Source: Lysinibacter cavernae (GTDB lineage: Bacteria; Actinomycetota; Actinomycetes; Actinomycetales; Microbacteriaceae). From it: a stretch of DNA of 64,000 bases. The notes below the pieces were generated by a model. The model was given only the letters and a program-made list of their open reading frames with translations. It was not told the origin of the DNA and made no database searches. The DNA is taken from contig NZ_JAAMOX010000001.1 of assembly GCF_011758565.1 (NCBI RefSeq), positions 558,001 to 622,000 on the forward strand, in the 5' to 3' direction. Both the position numbers and the translations under genes were made by a program. Positions within the stretch are counted from its first letter, which is position 1; each line of letters begins with the position of its first letter. Below, piece after piece: positions 55,092 to 63,611 of the stretch.

Positions 55092-55775
55092 CTAGCCGAT
55101 TGGCTCCGGCATCCGCTCGACCGAGTAGGCTGCCCCAATCCGGCGATTGAGTACTGGATCGTAGAGCTCAACTCGCCAGGCTGTGGCGAACTGATTGACG
55201 CCCTTAACCATTTGGATGGTTCCTGAGAGCAGTATGGTTCCAGGTTCGTTGAGGCCGCGCTCGGTGAGTACCGCGAGCCAGTGGTCAGGACTGAGGAGTG
55301 CGGCGAGTGGGCTGTCTTGTATGAGCTCCTCGTTCTCGCCTTCGCCGACCCATCCGCGCAGCCGAATGCTGTCGAGATGATCACGGATCTCGGTGAGGGA
55401 CCAGGCATCGGCGCCAAGCACGTCTGGGCTCGCGTTTTTGCTCCACGCGACTCCGTGGACCTCAAGCTTTCGGTCGGTGTGATCGCAGGCGACCGTGAGA
55501 AGTACGTCATCTTCGGTGACGACAAGTGCCCACTCGGCCTCGCCGGAGGTCTGATCGTGCTGAACGGGTACCAGGTTTGTCTGCATGGCGAGGTAGGGGG
55601 CGACCGGGTAGAGGGCTGGGATGGTCGTTGGCCCTGGGATGCCAAGCTCGGCGAGTTCGTCGATGTGGTCTTGGACTTCTTGCTGGTTTCGTCCAGCGTA
55701 GCCAGCGTTGAGGAGGCGCGTGACGGTCACGCTCGTGCTCGTCTGGTTTGGGAGGGTGAACGTGAGTGTTTGCAT
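55092..55775 (-). CDS. DUF2848 family protein (fumarylacetoacetate-hydrolase-like)
   Basis: This 227-residue protein is of the DUF2848 family, distantly related to the FAH fold. Recognisable pieces are LLNAGYAGRNQQEVQDHIDEL, YPVAPYLAMQT, SDHTDRKLE-like (CDHTDRKLEV) and EPGTILLSGTI. Its substrate is unknown, but the neighbours (a carboxylate/MHS transporter, a GntR regulator and an amidase) imply a role in catabolism of a small organic acid or amide. The ATG is preceded by AAGGAAC. It is divergent from the transporter with a shared 113-base promoter region. Confidence 0.85.
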   Translation of the reverse strand: MQTLTFTLPNQTSTSVTVTRLLNAGYAGRNQQEVQDHIDELAELGIPGPTTIPALYPVAPYLAMQTNLVPVQHDQTSGEAEWALVVTEDDVLLTVACDHTDRKLEVHGVAWSKNASPDVLGADAWSLTEIRDHLDSIRLRGWVGEGENEELIQDSPLAALLSPDHWLAVLTERGLNEPGTILLSGTIQMVKGVNQFATAWRVELYDPVLNRRIGAAYSVERMPEPIG

Positions 55776-55817
55776 CGGGGTTCCTTCGAGTATTCGACAC
55801 TGAATATGAGCGTCGGC

Positions 55818-55852
55818 TTGCAGTGGACACTGTGTATGCCTATTGTATACAA
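55818..55852 (+). promoter_or_regulatory. Promoter and candidate GntR operator for the transporter gene
   Basis: TTGCAG (55818-55823) and TATTGT (55841-55846) are separated by 17 bases. The perfect 10-base palindrome TTGTATACAA (55843-55852) overlaps the -10. GTGTATGC (55832-55839), in the spacer, recurs in inverted orientation at 57918-57925 in front of the GntR gene. Confidence 0.55.
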
Positions 55853-55888
55853 CAACGTGTCAGTGTTGATACCTCAAGGAGCCCCCAC

Positions 55889-57265
55889 ATGAAAACAACC
55901 GAAACGCGGCCACACGCGCCCGCAAATCCAATCCCGAAACGTGATCTCTACCGTGCCTTCATAGCGAGCCTCACGGGAACTTCGCTCGAGTGGTATGACT
56001 TCGCCGTCTACTCCGCAGCGGCGGCCATCGTCTTCCCGATCCTGTTCTTTCCAGAGAGTGACCCGCTCACCGGAACCATCCTCGCGTTTTCCACCTATGC
56101 GGTTGGATATGTTTCACGGCCAATCGGTGGGTTTGTGTTTGGCCGGCTCGGTGACACCGTCGGCCGCAAGTTTGTACTCGTCACAACGCTGCTCATCATT
56201 GGTATCGCAACGTTTGTGATCGGGTTGCTGCCGACCTACGACACGATTGGCGTCGCGGCGCCGCTCCTGCTGGTTCTGCTGCGATTTGCGCAGGGCGTTG
56301 GTGTTGGCGGCGAATGGGGTGGCGCTGTGTTGCTCTCAAGCGAATTTGGTGACCCTGAGAAGCGCGGGTTCTGGTCCTCTGCCGCCCAGGTTGGTCCACC
56401 GGCTGGAAACTTGCTGGCCAACGGAACGCTCGCCCTGCTCACCTCGATCATGAGCGATGAAGCATTCCTCGACTGGGGCTGGCGTGTTGCGTTCCTGCTT
56501 TCCGCCGTTCTTGTTGGGTTCGGGCTTTGGATTCGACTCAAGCTTGAAGATACGCCCATCTTCCAGGCGCTCCAGGAATCCGGAGACAAATCGGATGCGC
56601 CGATTCGGGAGGTCTTCACGACGCAGCGGCGCCCACTCCTTGCCGCAATCATGTCTCGTATTGGGCCGGACGTCACCTACGCATTGTTCACCGTGTTCAC
56701 GCTCACCTATGGCACGACGCAGCTTGGTTTTGAACGGGAACAGGTGCTTATCGCGGTACTGATTGGGTCTGCGTTTCAACTGTTTACGATCCCGCTGGCT
56801 GGCGCCCTCTCTGACCGGATCAACAGGCGGATGCTGTACGCGTTAGCCGCCGTTGCCGCGAGCGCCTGGGGCTTTGTCTTCTTTGTGGTCGTTGACGAGC
56901 AGAACACCTTCATGCTCACGGTCGGCATTGTGCTCGGACTCATGTTCCACTCGTTTATGTATGGCCCGCAGGCTGCCTACATTATTGAACAGTTCCAGCC
57001 GCGCCTCCGCTACACCGGCAGCTCACTCGCGTACACGATTGCCGGTGTGTTTGGCGGGGCGATTGCGCCGCTCATGTTCACCTGGCTATTAAGCGCTACC
57101 GGATCGTGGATCCCGGTTGCGATCTACCTCGCCGTTGCCGTCATTATCACGCTCATCGGGCTTGCCCTTGGGCGCGATTCAAACGTGGCCGAGGATCACG
57201 AATACCTTGAGAGCATGACGGGCGCGGTTGATGTTGCCGAGATTTCTTCGCAACAACGCGCCTAA
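55889..57265 (+). CDS. MFS transporter, metabolite:H+ symporter (MHS) family
   Basis: This 458-residue protein has 12 predicted helices. It carries the MHS signatures: TGTSLEWYDFAVYSAAA near the N-terminus, RPIGGFVFGRLGDTVGRK (the MFS loop 2-3 motif) and RFAQGVGVGGEWGGAVLL. The family takes up carboxylates and related compounds (shikimate, citrate, proline, ketoglutarate). The ATG has AAGGAG upstream. Its end overlaps the convergent GntR gene by 4 bases. It is the likely uptake system for the substrate handled by the neighbouring enzymes. Confidence 0.92.
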   Translation: MKTTETRPHAPANPIPKRDLYRAFIASLTGTSLEWYDFAVYSAAAAIVFPILFFPESDPLTGTILAFSTYAVGYVSRPIGGFVFGRLGDTVGRKFVLVTTLLIIGIATFVIGLLPTYDTIGVAAPLLLVLLRFAQGVGVGGEWGGAVLLSSEFGDPEKRGFWSSAAQVGPPAGNLLANGTLALLTSIMSDEAFLDWGWRVAFLLSAVLVGFGLWIRLKLEDTPIFQALQESGDKSDAPIREVFTTQRRPLLAAIMSRIGPDVTYALFTVFTLTYGTTQLGFEREQVLIAVLIGSAFQLFTIPLAGALSDRINRRMLYALAAVAASAWGFVFFVVVDEQNTFMLTVGIVLGLMFHSFMYGPQAAYIIEQFQPRLRYTGSSLAYTIAGVFGGAIAPLMFTWLLSATGSWIPVAIYLAVAVIITLIGLALGRDSNVAEDHEYLESMTGAVDVAEISSQQRA

Positions 57266-57921
57266 GCGCCGCGCAAGAGGACGTCGAGCGTGACCGCCAA
57301 GTGATGGTCGGTGGCGGCGATTGCGGCGGATATGTCATTCGCTTCGATTGCCGCCACGATGTTCTCGTGTTCGGTGCATACGCTCTCTTGGCGATGTGGC
57401 GTTCGAAACAGTGCTTCTACGCCGATGAGTACGAGACGGGTCCGCAGCTTGGAATACGTTTCGGACAGCAACTCGTTCCCAGCGGCATCCACCAGCAACT
57501 CATGAAAGGTTCGATCGTGGGCAATGAATGTTTTTCCGGTCGCTTCAGGTTCGGAATGGACGAGCGAACGTTGCTCATCCAGGACCGCACGCATCGCTTG
57601 GGCGGGGGCAGCGCCCCGTTCCATCGCGAGGGTTGTTGCGCTTCGTTCGAGGATGCCGCGCAGCTCCATAACCTCGCTGATTTGCCGACCGGTAATGATG
57701 GGAATCTGCGCGCCGCGTTTGGGGATCATCTCGACGAGGCCTTCGGCCGAGAGCAACAGCATGGCTTCGCGGACCGGCGTTCGTGAGACACCAACGCGGT
57801 CGGCAATGTCTTGTTCGTTGATAAATTGCCCCTGCATCGCCGGGTCGCTGAGTACGTGCTCTCTGAGGAATGACGTTGCGAGATCGCGCCCTGACAGTGG
57901 TGCCGACAATGGGTTCTGCAT
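57262..57921 (-). CDS. GntR family regulator, FCD subfamily
   Basis: This 219-residue regulator has an N-terminal winged helix (NEQDIADRVGVSRTPVREAMLLLSAEGLVEMIPKRG) and a C-terminal FCD ligand domain (ELRGILERSATTLAM, HDRTFHELLVDAAGN, HENIVAAIEANDISAA, DHH near the end) that usually binds an organic acid through a metal. The ATG at 57921 (MQNPLSAPL) is preferred; another Met lies six codons earlier. It is divergent from the amidase gene with only 29 bases between the starts, and its start region carries two direct repeats of ATACACCA, so it probably controls itself and the amidase. Confidence 0.9.
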   Translation of the reverse strand: MQNPLSAPLSGRDLATSFLREHVLSDPAMQGQFINEQDIADRVGVSRTPVREAMLLLSAEGLVEMIPKRGAQIPIITGRQISEVMELRGILERSATTLAMERGAAPAQAMRAVLDEQRSLVHSEPEATGKTFIAHDRTFHELLVDAAGNELLSETYSKLRTRLVLIGVEALFRTPHRQESVCTEHENIVAAIEANDISAAIAATDHHLAVTLDVLLRGA

Positions 57922-57938
57922 ACACCAGATATACACCA
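57918..57938. promoter_or_regulatory. Direct-repeat operator candidate between the GntR and amidase genes
   Basis: ATACACCA occurs twice (57920-57927 and 57931-57938), 11 bases apart, about one helical turn. The first copy overlaps GCATACAC, the inverse of a motif in the transporter promoter. It covers the GntR start codon. Confidence 0.45.
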
Positions 57939-57950
57939 TGAGGAGAAGAA

Positions 57951-58757
57951 ATGAAGATTGCACTTGCACAAGTAGTGACCGGCGCCAACCTCGCCGAGAA
58001 CCTTCGCATCGTCGAGGATCGCGTGATCGAAGCGGCAGAACGAGGAGCAGACCTCGTGGTCTTTCCAGAGGCAACCATGCGGGCCTTTGGTAACTCGCTC
58101 CTTGACATCGCGGAGCCTCTCGATGGGCCTTGGGTCACAAGCGTTCGTCAGTTTGCACGCGTGTATGGCATCACGATTATCGTTGGCGTGTTTACCCAAG
58201 GCGACAACGATCGGGTGGTAAACACCCTTGTTGTCGCACAACCGGACGGACTGAGCAGCTATAACAAGATGCACCTCTTTGATGCCTTTGGGTATGCGGA
58301 GTCGGAGTCGGTTCTCGCAGGGGAGTCTCCAACGGTGACCACTATCTCCGATGTGAATGTTGGACTCGCCGTCTGTTACGACCTCAGGTTTCCAGCGCTC
58401 TTTGCGCAGAACGCTGCCGCCGGGGCTGTCGTGAACGTGGTGAGCGCGTCGTGGGGTGCTGGTGAGTGCAAGATTGAACAGTGGATGTTGCTGGCAAGGG
58501 CACGTGCCCTTGACACGACGACGTTTGTGGTTGCCTGCGGCCAGGCAGATCCCAAAGCTGCCGGGGTGCCGGCCGTTCCGAACGCTCCTACGGGCGTTGG
58601 GCACAGTCTGGTGGTCGCTCCAGATGGGACGGTTCTCGCGGAAGCCGGTGCAGGCGAAGAACTGCTCGTCGTTGACCTAGACCTCACCCTCATTGAGTCA
58701 ACTCGGCGGCAACTTCCTGTTCTGGCAAATCAGCGGTTTCGTTCCGTGCGTGCATAG
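57951..58757 (+). CDS. Carbon-nitrogen hydrolase (nitrilase superfamily amidase)
   Basis: This 268-residue enzyme has the nitrilase Glu-Lys-Cys triad: Glu40 (VFPEA), Lys106 (YNKMHLF) and Cys142 (VCYDLRFP). This branch contains deaminated-glutathione amidase and omega-amidase-like enzymes that release ammonia from amides. The ATG has GAGGAGAAG upstream. It is divergent from the GntR regulator and completes the DUF2848-transporter-GntR-amidase group. Confidence 0.92.
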   Translation: MKIALAQVVTGANLAENLRIVEDRVIEAAERGADLVVFPEATMRAFGNSLLDIAEPLDGPWVTSVRQFARVYGITIIVGVFTQGDNDRVVNTLVVAQPDGLSSYNKMHLFDAFGYAESESVLAGESPTVTTISDVNVGLAVCYDLRFPALFAQNAAAGAVVNVVSASWGAGECKIEQWMLLARARALDTTTFVVACGQADPKAAGVPAVPNAPTGVGHSLVVAPDGTVLAEAGAGEELLVVDLDLTLIESTRRQLPVLANQRFRSVRA

Positions 58758-58778
58758 AACCGGCCAGGAATCGCCAGT

Positions 58779-58832
58779 GATTGGTCGCAGATCCACTCAA
58801 TCAATGCCGCATGGGTGGATCCGCGACCAATC
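58779..58832. terminator. 18-base-arm hairpin after the amidase gene
   Basis: GATTGGTCGCAGATCCAC (58779-58796) pairs with 58815-58832 at 17 of 18 positions, loop 18 bases. It begins 21 bases after the stop and has no T-run. Confidence 0.55.
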
Positions 58833-58969
58833 TACGCGTGACAGATAAGGGCAGGTCGTGACGGGCTGCCCGTGAGGGGCGTATTGGCCAGGGGGTTGCC
58901 CTCGCGTGCGTGCAAGAGCGAGCCCAATGGCGTGTATGCTTGACCGAGACAAAACGACACCTTTAAACG

Positions 58970-58994
58970 CTGTCCAGAGAGGCAGAGAAGGGAG
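58970..58994 (+). promoter_or_regulatory. PyrR-binding RNA hairpin next to the pyrR Shine-Dalgarno
   Basis: CTGTC (58970-58974) and GGCAG (58981-58985) form a stem with the hexaloop CAGAGA, matching the PyrR loop consensus UCCNGNGAGG. The Shine-Dalgarno AAGGGAG (58988-58994) follows 2 bases later, and alternative pairing of GCTG..TCC with GGA..CAGC could cover it. This arrangement fits translational repression, as shown for mycobacterial pyr genes. Confidence 0.7.
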
Positions 58995-59000
58995 TCAGCT

Positions 59001-59534
59001 TTGAGCACTCGCATTGTGCTGCAGCAGGCTGATATTAGCCGGGCATTGACCCGTATCTCGCACGAGATTCTTGAATCTAACAAGGGAACTGATCGCCTCA
59101 TCATTCTGGGAATCCCAACGCGCGGAGTCTTGCTTGGCCGCCGCATTGGGGAAATCATCCAGAGCATCGAACCAACCGAGCGCAACCTCGTTGGACAGCT
59201 CGATGTGACGATGTATCGTGACGATCTCGCCCATCATCCAACGCGGACCCCGTCGCCGACTGAGATGCCGGCAGAGGGCATCGACGGTGCCACTGTCGTC
59301 CTTGTTGATGATGTGCTCTACTCAGGCCGCACGATTCGCGCGGCCCTCGATGCGCTCAACGACTACGGGCGCCCCCGCGCGGTACGTCTGGCCGCCCTCA
59401 TTGACAGGGGCCACCGACAGCTGCCAATTCGTGCCGACTTCATTGGCAAGAACCTGCCGAGCGCCTCGACCGAGCGCATCAACGTGCGGTTGACGGAACT
59501 CGACGGCGTTGACGAGGTGGCAATCGAATCATGA
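59001..59534 (+). CDS. pyrR: Bifunctional pyr operon regulator / uracil phosphoribosyltransferase PyrR
   Basis: This 177-residue phosphoribosyltransferase-fold protein has [17 protein letters not shown] at the N-terminus and the PRPP motif [21 protein letters not shown]. It binds pyr mRNA when UMP is high. The start is TTG at 59001 with AAGGGAG upstream; the PyrR-binding hairpin directly before that site suggests it controls its own translation and that of the coupled genes. It overlaps pyrB by 4 bases. Confidence 0.95.
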   Translation: MSTRIVLQQADISRALTRISHEILESNKGTDRLIILGIPTRGVLLGRRIGEIIQSIEPTERNLVGQLDVTMYRDDLAHHPTRTPSPTEMPAEGIDGATVVLVDDVLYSGRTIRAALDALNDYGRPRAVRLAALIDRGHRQLPIRADFIGKNLPSASTERINVRLTELDGVDEVAIES

Positions 59535-60484
59535 GACACCTCCTCAGTACCAAAGACCTCAGCCGCGACGAGGCCATCCAGCTGCTTGATATCGCGGAAG
59601 ACATGGCCGACACGCAGCTGCGTGAGGTCAAGAAGCTTCCTACCCTGCGCGGCAAGACCGTTGTGAACCTCTTTTTTGAGGACTCAACTCGCACCCGTAT
59701 CTCGTTTGAGGCTGCCGCCAAGCGCCTCAGCGCAGACGTCATCAACTTCTCGGCAAAGGGTTCAAGCGTCTCAAAGGGCGAGAGCCTCAAAGACACGGCC
59801 CAGACGCTGGCCGCAATTGGAGCGGACGGCGTGATCATCCGTCACCCTGCATCCGGAGCGCCTCAGCGTCTCGCCGAGAGCCGTTGGATCGACGCCGGCA
59901 TCCTCAACGCTGGAGACGGCACCCACGAGCATCCAACTCAGGCCTTGCTTGACGCGTTCACGATGCGCCGCCGCATCCACGGCGAGGCAAGCCGAGGCCG
60001 CGACCTTGACGGCGTCTCCGTCGCCATCGTTGGCGACATCGTGCACTCGAGAGTCGCGCGGTCAAACCTGTGGTTGCTGCGCACGCTCGGGGCCAAAGTG
60101 ACTTTTGTGGCACCCGCGACACTTATTCCGTTTGGCGCGGCATCGTGGCCAACCGAGATCAGCTACAGCCTCGACGAGACGCTCAATAATGAGCGACCGG
60201 ATGTGGTCATGCTGCTCCGCATCCAGGCTGAGCGCATGCACGCGGCGTTTTTCCCGAATGAGCGGGAGTATTCCCGCTGGTGGGGGCTCGACGACGCGCG
60301 TTTTGCGGCGCTCAGAGGGGATAGCATTGTTATGCATCCCGGGCCTATGAACCGGGGGCTCGAAATTTCTTCAACGGCCGCCGATTCCGCGCAGTCGACG
60401 GTGTTGGAACAGGTCACAAACGGCGTATCCATTCGGATGGCTGCGCTCTACATGCTGCTAGCCGGCGAACGAGAGGGTGTCTAG
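59531..60484 (+). CDS. pyrB: Aspartate carbamoyltransferase catalytic subunit
   Basis: This 317-residue enzyme joins carbamoyl phosphate and aspartate. The carbamoyl-phosphate site [13 protein letters not shown], the Ser-Lys loop [11 protein letters not shown] and [11 protein letters not shown] are all present, as are the aspartate-binding MLLRIQAER and MHPGPMNRG. No regulatory pyrI is nearby. It overlaps pyrR and is 2 bases from pyrC. Confidence 0.97.
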   Translation: MRHLLSTKDLSRDEAIQLLDIAEDMADTQLREVKKLPTLRGKTVVNLFFEDSTRTRISFEAAAKRLSADVINFSAKGSSVSKGESLKDTAQTLAAIGADGVIIRHPASGAPQRLAESRWIDAGILNAGDGTHEHPTQALLDAFTMRRRIHGEASRGRDLDGVSVAIVGDIVHSRVARSNLWLLRTLGAKVTFVAPATLIPFGAASWPTEISYSLDETLNNERPDVVMLLRIQAERMHAAFFPNEREYSRWWGLDDARFAALRGDSIVMHPGPMNRGLEISSTAADSAQSTVLEQVTNGVSIRMAALYMLLAGEREGV

Positions 60485-60486
60485 GT

Positions 60487-61821
60487 ATGAGCGAATCCGT
60501 ACTGGTAACGGGGGCAACGCTTCCGTCGGGCGATCGTGGCGACATTCTGATCGCGGATGGCATTATCCGCGAGCTTGGCGGGCTGTCATCGCAAACCGCA
60601 GACCGCACCATCGACGCCGAAGGGCTCATTGCGCTTCCCGGTCTTGTCGATCTGCACACGCATCTTCGCGAGCCAGGGTTTGAGCAGAGCGAAACGGTGT
60701 TGACCGGAACGCAGGCTGCTGCCGCCGGTGGCTTCACCGCCGTCTTTGCCATGGCAAACACGCTTCCGGTGTCAGACACGGCCGGCGTTGTTGAGCAGGT
60801 CTACTCGCTTGGCAAGCAGGCCGGGTACGCAACGGTTCGCCCGATTGGCGCCGTCACGCGTGGCCTAGAGGGCGAGCAACTGAGCGAAATAGGTGCCATG
60901 GCACACTCACGGGCTCAGGTTCGGGTGTTCTCTGATGACGGCAAATGTGTGCACGACTCGCTTTTGATGCGTCGTGCCCTTGAATACGTGAGCACGTTTG
61001 ACGGCGTTATCGCACAGCACGCACAAGACCCACGCCTCACCGAAGGCGCGCAGATGAACGAGGGTGCGCTGTCGAGCGAGCTTGGCCTCAAGGGCTGGCC
61101 GGCCGTCGCCGAAGAATCGATCATCGCGAGGGATGTTCTGCTCGCCGAGCATGTTGGTGCCCGTCTCCACATTTGTCACCTGTCGACCGCCGGTTCGGTC
61201 GAGGTCATCCGCTGGGCGAAGGCCCGCGGCATCAACGTGACCGCAGAGGCTACGCCGCACCACCTGCTGTTGACCGAAGACCTCGTGCGCAGTTACGACG
61301 CGCGCTATAAGGTCAACCCTCCGCTTCGACGTGACGAGGACGTGCACGCCTTGCGCGCCGCCGTCGCCGACGGAACCATCGACATTATCGCGACAGATCA
61401 CGCCCCGCACCCGAGCGAAGCGAAAGAGTGCGAGTGGGACTCGGCTGCCTTTGGCATGGTCGGACTCGAATCGGCGCTGCCAGTTGTCCAAACCGCGCTG
61501 GTCGAAACCGGTCTGATTGGCTGGGACGACGTCGCGCGCCTGCTCTCAAAGGCGCCGGCCACCATTGGCGGCCTCGCAGGAGCTGGCGAGTTGCGGGTTG
61601 GGGGAGTCGCCGATATTACGCTGCACGACCCCGCCGCTTCGAGTGTGTTTGGCCTTGGTGATCTTGCCGGAAAGAGCCTCAACAGCCCGTTCCTCGACAT
61701 GACACTCAGCGGCTCGATTCGCTACACACTGCACAACGGCTACCTCACGGTCGACGATGGTGCCGTTGTTGCCGCAGACACCGTCGCGGCCTATGCCGCC
61801 CGATTCAACGAGGGATTCTAA
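60487..61821 (+). CDS. pyrC: Dihydroorotase
   Basis: This 444-residue class I amidohydrolase cyclises carbamoyl-aspartate. The metal sites DLHTHLREPG, HICHLST and IIATDHAPH are intact. It ends on the first base of the next start (TAATG), so it is coupled to the small membrane gene. Confidence 0.97.
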   Translation: MSESVLVTGATLPSGDRGDILIADGIIRELGGLSSQTADRTIDAEGLIALPGLVDLHTHLREPGFEQSETVLTGTQAAAAGGFTAVFAMANTLPVSDTAGVVEQVYSLGKQAGYATVRPIGAVTRGLEGEQLSEIGAMAHSRAQVRVFSDDGKCVHDSLLMRRALEYVSTFDGVIAQHAQDPRLTEGAQMNEGALSSELGLKGWPAVAEESIIARDVLLAEHVGARLHICHLSTAGSVEVIRWAKARGINVTAEATPHHLLLTEDLVRSYDARYKVNPPLRRDEDVHALRAAVADGTIDIIATDHAPHPSEAKECEWDSAAFGMVGLESALPVVQTALVETGLIGWDDVARLLSKAPATIGGLAGAGELRVGGVADITLHDPAASSVFGLGDLAGKSLNSPFLDMTLSGSIRYTLHNGYLTVDDGAVVAADTVAAYAARFNEGF

Positions 61822-62336
61822 TGGGACTACTCGGCTGGGGACTCGTTGTCGCCGCGTTTGTTGCGCTTCTCTTCCTCGTGATGTGGTTTGCCTGGCGGGC
61901 GCGCAGTAAGCGTTCGTCGTACCTCTCCGAACCGGATCGCGAGCTCAAGTCTGGTGATTTGCTCTGCGAGATCAAGTGCTTCTACGCGTCAACAACAACC
62001 CACGGCCAGCCACTTGAGCGCCTCGTGGTGCCGAGTCTTGGCTTCCGTGGAAACTGCGTGGTGACCGTCACCACCTCCGGCGCCATGATCCGAATCACGG
62101 GCGAGCTGCCCGTCGCCATTCGACGAAGCAAGCTGCGTGGCATCCACACGGCCCAGGTCACAATCGACAAGGCAGTGGAACGCGATGGACTTGTTGCCAT
62201 CGAATGGATGCTCGCAGCGAACACCGGTGACGATGTTGCCGTAGACAGCTACGTGCGAGTGACCGACCCAGCAGACCGCAACGCCCTGATCGCAGCGGTC
62301 AATCAGGTACTGCCGCATCCGGCAACTGCCTCTTAG
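61821..62336 (+). CDS. Single-pass membrane protein of the pyr-car operon
   Basis: This 171-residue protein has one transmembrane helix near residues 5-27 (GWGLVVAAFVALLFLVMWFAW) and a mostly beta-strand soluble domain (VVTVTTSGAMIRITGELPVAI, TIDKAVERDGLVAIEWML, YVRVTDP). A membrane protein in this position between pyrC and carA is conserved in Actinobacteria, including mycobacteria, but has no known role. Its PH-domain-like strand pattern is suggestive only. Confidence 0.8.
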   Translation: MGLLGWGLVVAAFVALLFLVMWFAWRARSKRSSYLSEPDRELKSGDLLCEIKCFYASTTTHGQPLERLVVPSLGFRGNCVVTVTTSGAMIRITGELPVAIRRSKLRGIHTAQVTIDKAVERDGLVAIEWMLAANTGDDVAVDSYVRVTDPADRNALIAAVNQVLPHPATAS

Positions 62337-62381
62337 TTCATTTTTCTTTTCACCATTTTTAGACCTACACAGGAGGCATCG

Positions 62382-63611
62382 GTGAGTTTCACCACTGCAG
62401 CACAACCCGCGGTTCTCGTTCTCGAGGATGGCCGCCGCTTTGCGGGATCCGCATACGGCGCAACGGGCCAGACCCTCGGGGAGGTCGTGTTTTCGACCGG
62501 AATGACCGGCTACCAAGAGACGCTGACCGACCCGTCATATGCCGGGCAGATCGTCATGATGACGGCACCACACATTGGCAACACCGGTATGAACGACGAA
62601 GACATGGAGTCGCGTCAGATTTGGGTCAACGGCTTTGTTGTGCGCGACCCCGCACGCAAGGTGTCAAACTTCCGTGCAGAGCGCAGCCTTGACGACGATC
62701 TTGTCGCCAATAACGTTGTTGGTATCAGCGGCATCGATACGCGAGCCGTAACGCGTCACATCCGCGCCGCCGGTGCGATGCGCGCCGGAATTTTCTCCGG
62801 AGCAGATGCTGCGCTGAGCGACGATGAGCAGCTTGCGATCGTCCAGACCGGTGCGGACATGAAGGGCCTGAACCTCTCGACCGTTGTGTCAACCCCTGAG
62901 GCGTACACCATGCCTGCCGAGGGCGAGTTTGTTGGCAAGATGGCCGTGCTCGACCTCGGTGTGAAGCGCGCAACCCTCAACTACCTCACGCAGCACGGCT
63001 TCGAACTGCACGTCATGCCGGCATCCAGCACGGCCGACGACATCCGCGCAATTGGCGCTGACGCCCTGTTTTACTCAAACGGACCGGGTGACCCCGCCGC
63101 ATCCGACGACCACGTCAACCTGCTGCGCACACTGCTCAAAGAAGGCATGCCGTACTTCGGTATCTGCTTCGGCAACCAGCTGCTCGGCCGCGCGCTTGGC
63201 TTCGACACCTATAAGCTGCCGTTTGGTCACCGCGGCATCAACCAGCCGGTCTGGGACAAGGTCAAGGGCCGCGTTGAGATCACGGCGCAGAACCACGGCT
63301 TTGCGGTGGATGCCCCAATTGAGGGCATCGTCGAGTCGCCAGCTGGCCTCGGCCGCGTTGAGGTCAGCCACTACAGCCTGAACGACAACGTTGTTGAGGG
63401 CCTCCGTTGCCTCGACCTGCCGGCCTTCTCTGTCCAGTACCACCCAGAGGCCGCTGCCGGACCACACGACGCCTTTTACCTCTTCGACCGCTTCCGTGAA
63501 CTGCTCCGCAGCGGGGCGCTCACCCAAGAGGCATCGCCGGAACAGACGGCACACGTTATGACCAAGACTTCTGTAGCAAACACGCCCGCAGCAAACGGAG
63601 AAAGCAAGTAA
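62382..63611 (+). CDS. carA: Carbamoyl-phosphate synthase small (glutaminase) subunit
   Basis: This 409-residue protein releases ammonia from glutamine for CarB. The N-terminal CPSase domain starts [18 protein letters not shown] and has [17 protein letters not shown]; the C-terminal class I amidotransferase has the nucleophile in [16 protein letters not shown] and the His/Glu pair in [16 protein letters not shown] start with AGGAGG upstream; it overlaps carB by one base (TAATG). Confidence 0.97.
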   Translation: MSFTTAAQPAVLVLEDGRRFAGSAYGATGQTLGEVVFSTGMTGYQETLTDPSYAGQIVMMTAPHIGNTGMNDEDMESRQIWVNGFVVRDPARKVSNFRAERSLDDDLVANNVVGISGIDTRAVTRHIRAAGAMRAGIFSGADAALSDDEQLAIVQTGADMKGLNLSTVVSTPEAYTMPAEGEFVGKMAVLDLGVKRATLNYLTQHGFELHVMPASSTADDIRAIGADALFYSNGPGDPAASDDHVNLLRTLLKEGMPYFGICFGNQLLGRALGFDTYKLPFGHRGINQPVWDKVKGRVEITAQNHGFAVDAPIEGIVESPAGLGRVEVSHYSLNDNVVEGLRCLDLPAFSVQYHPEAAAGPHDAFYLFDRFRELLRSGALTQEASPEQTAHVMTKTSVANTPAANGESK

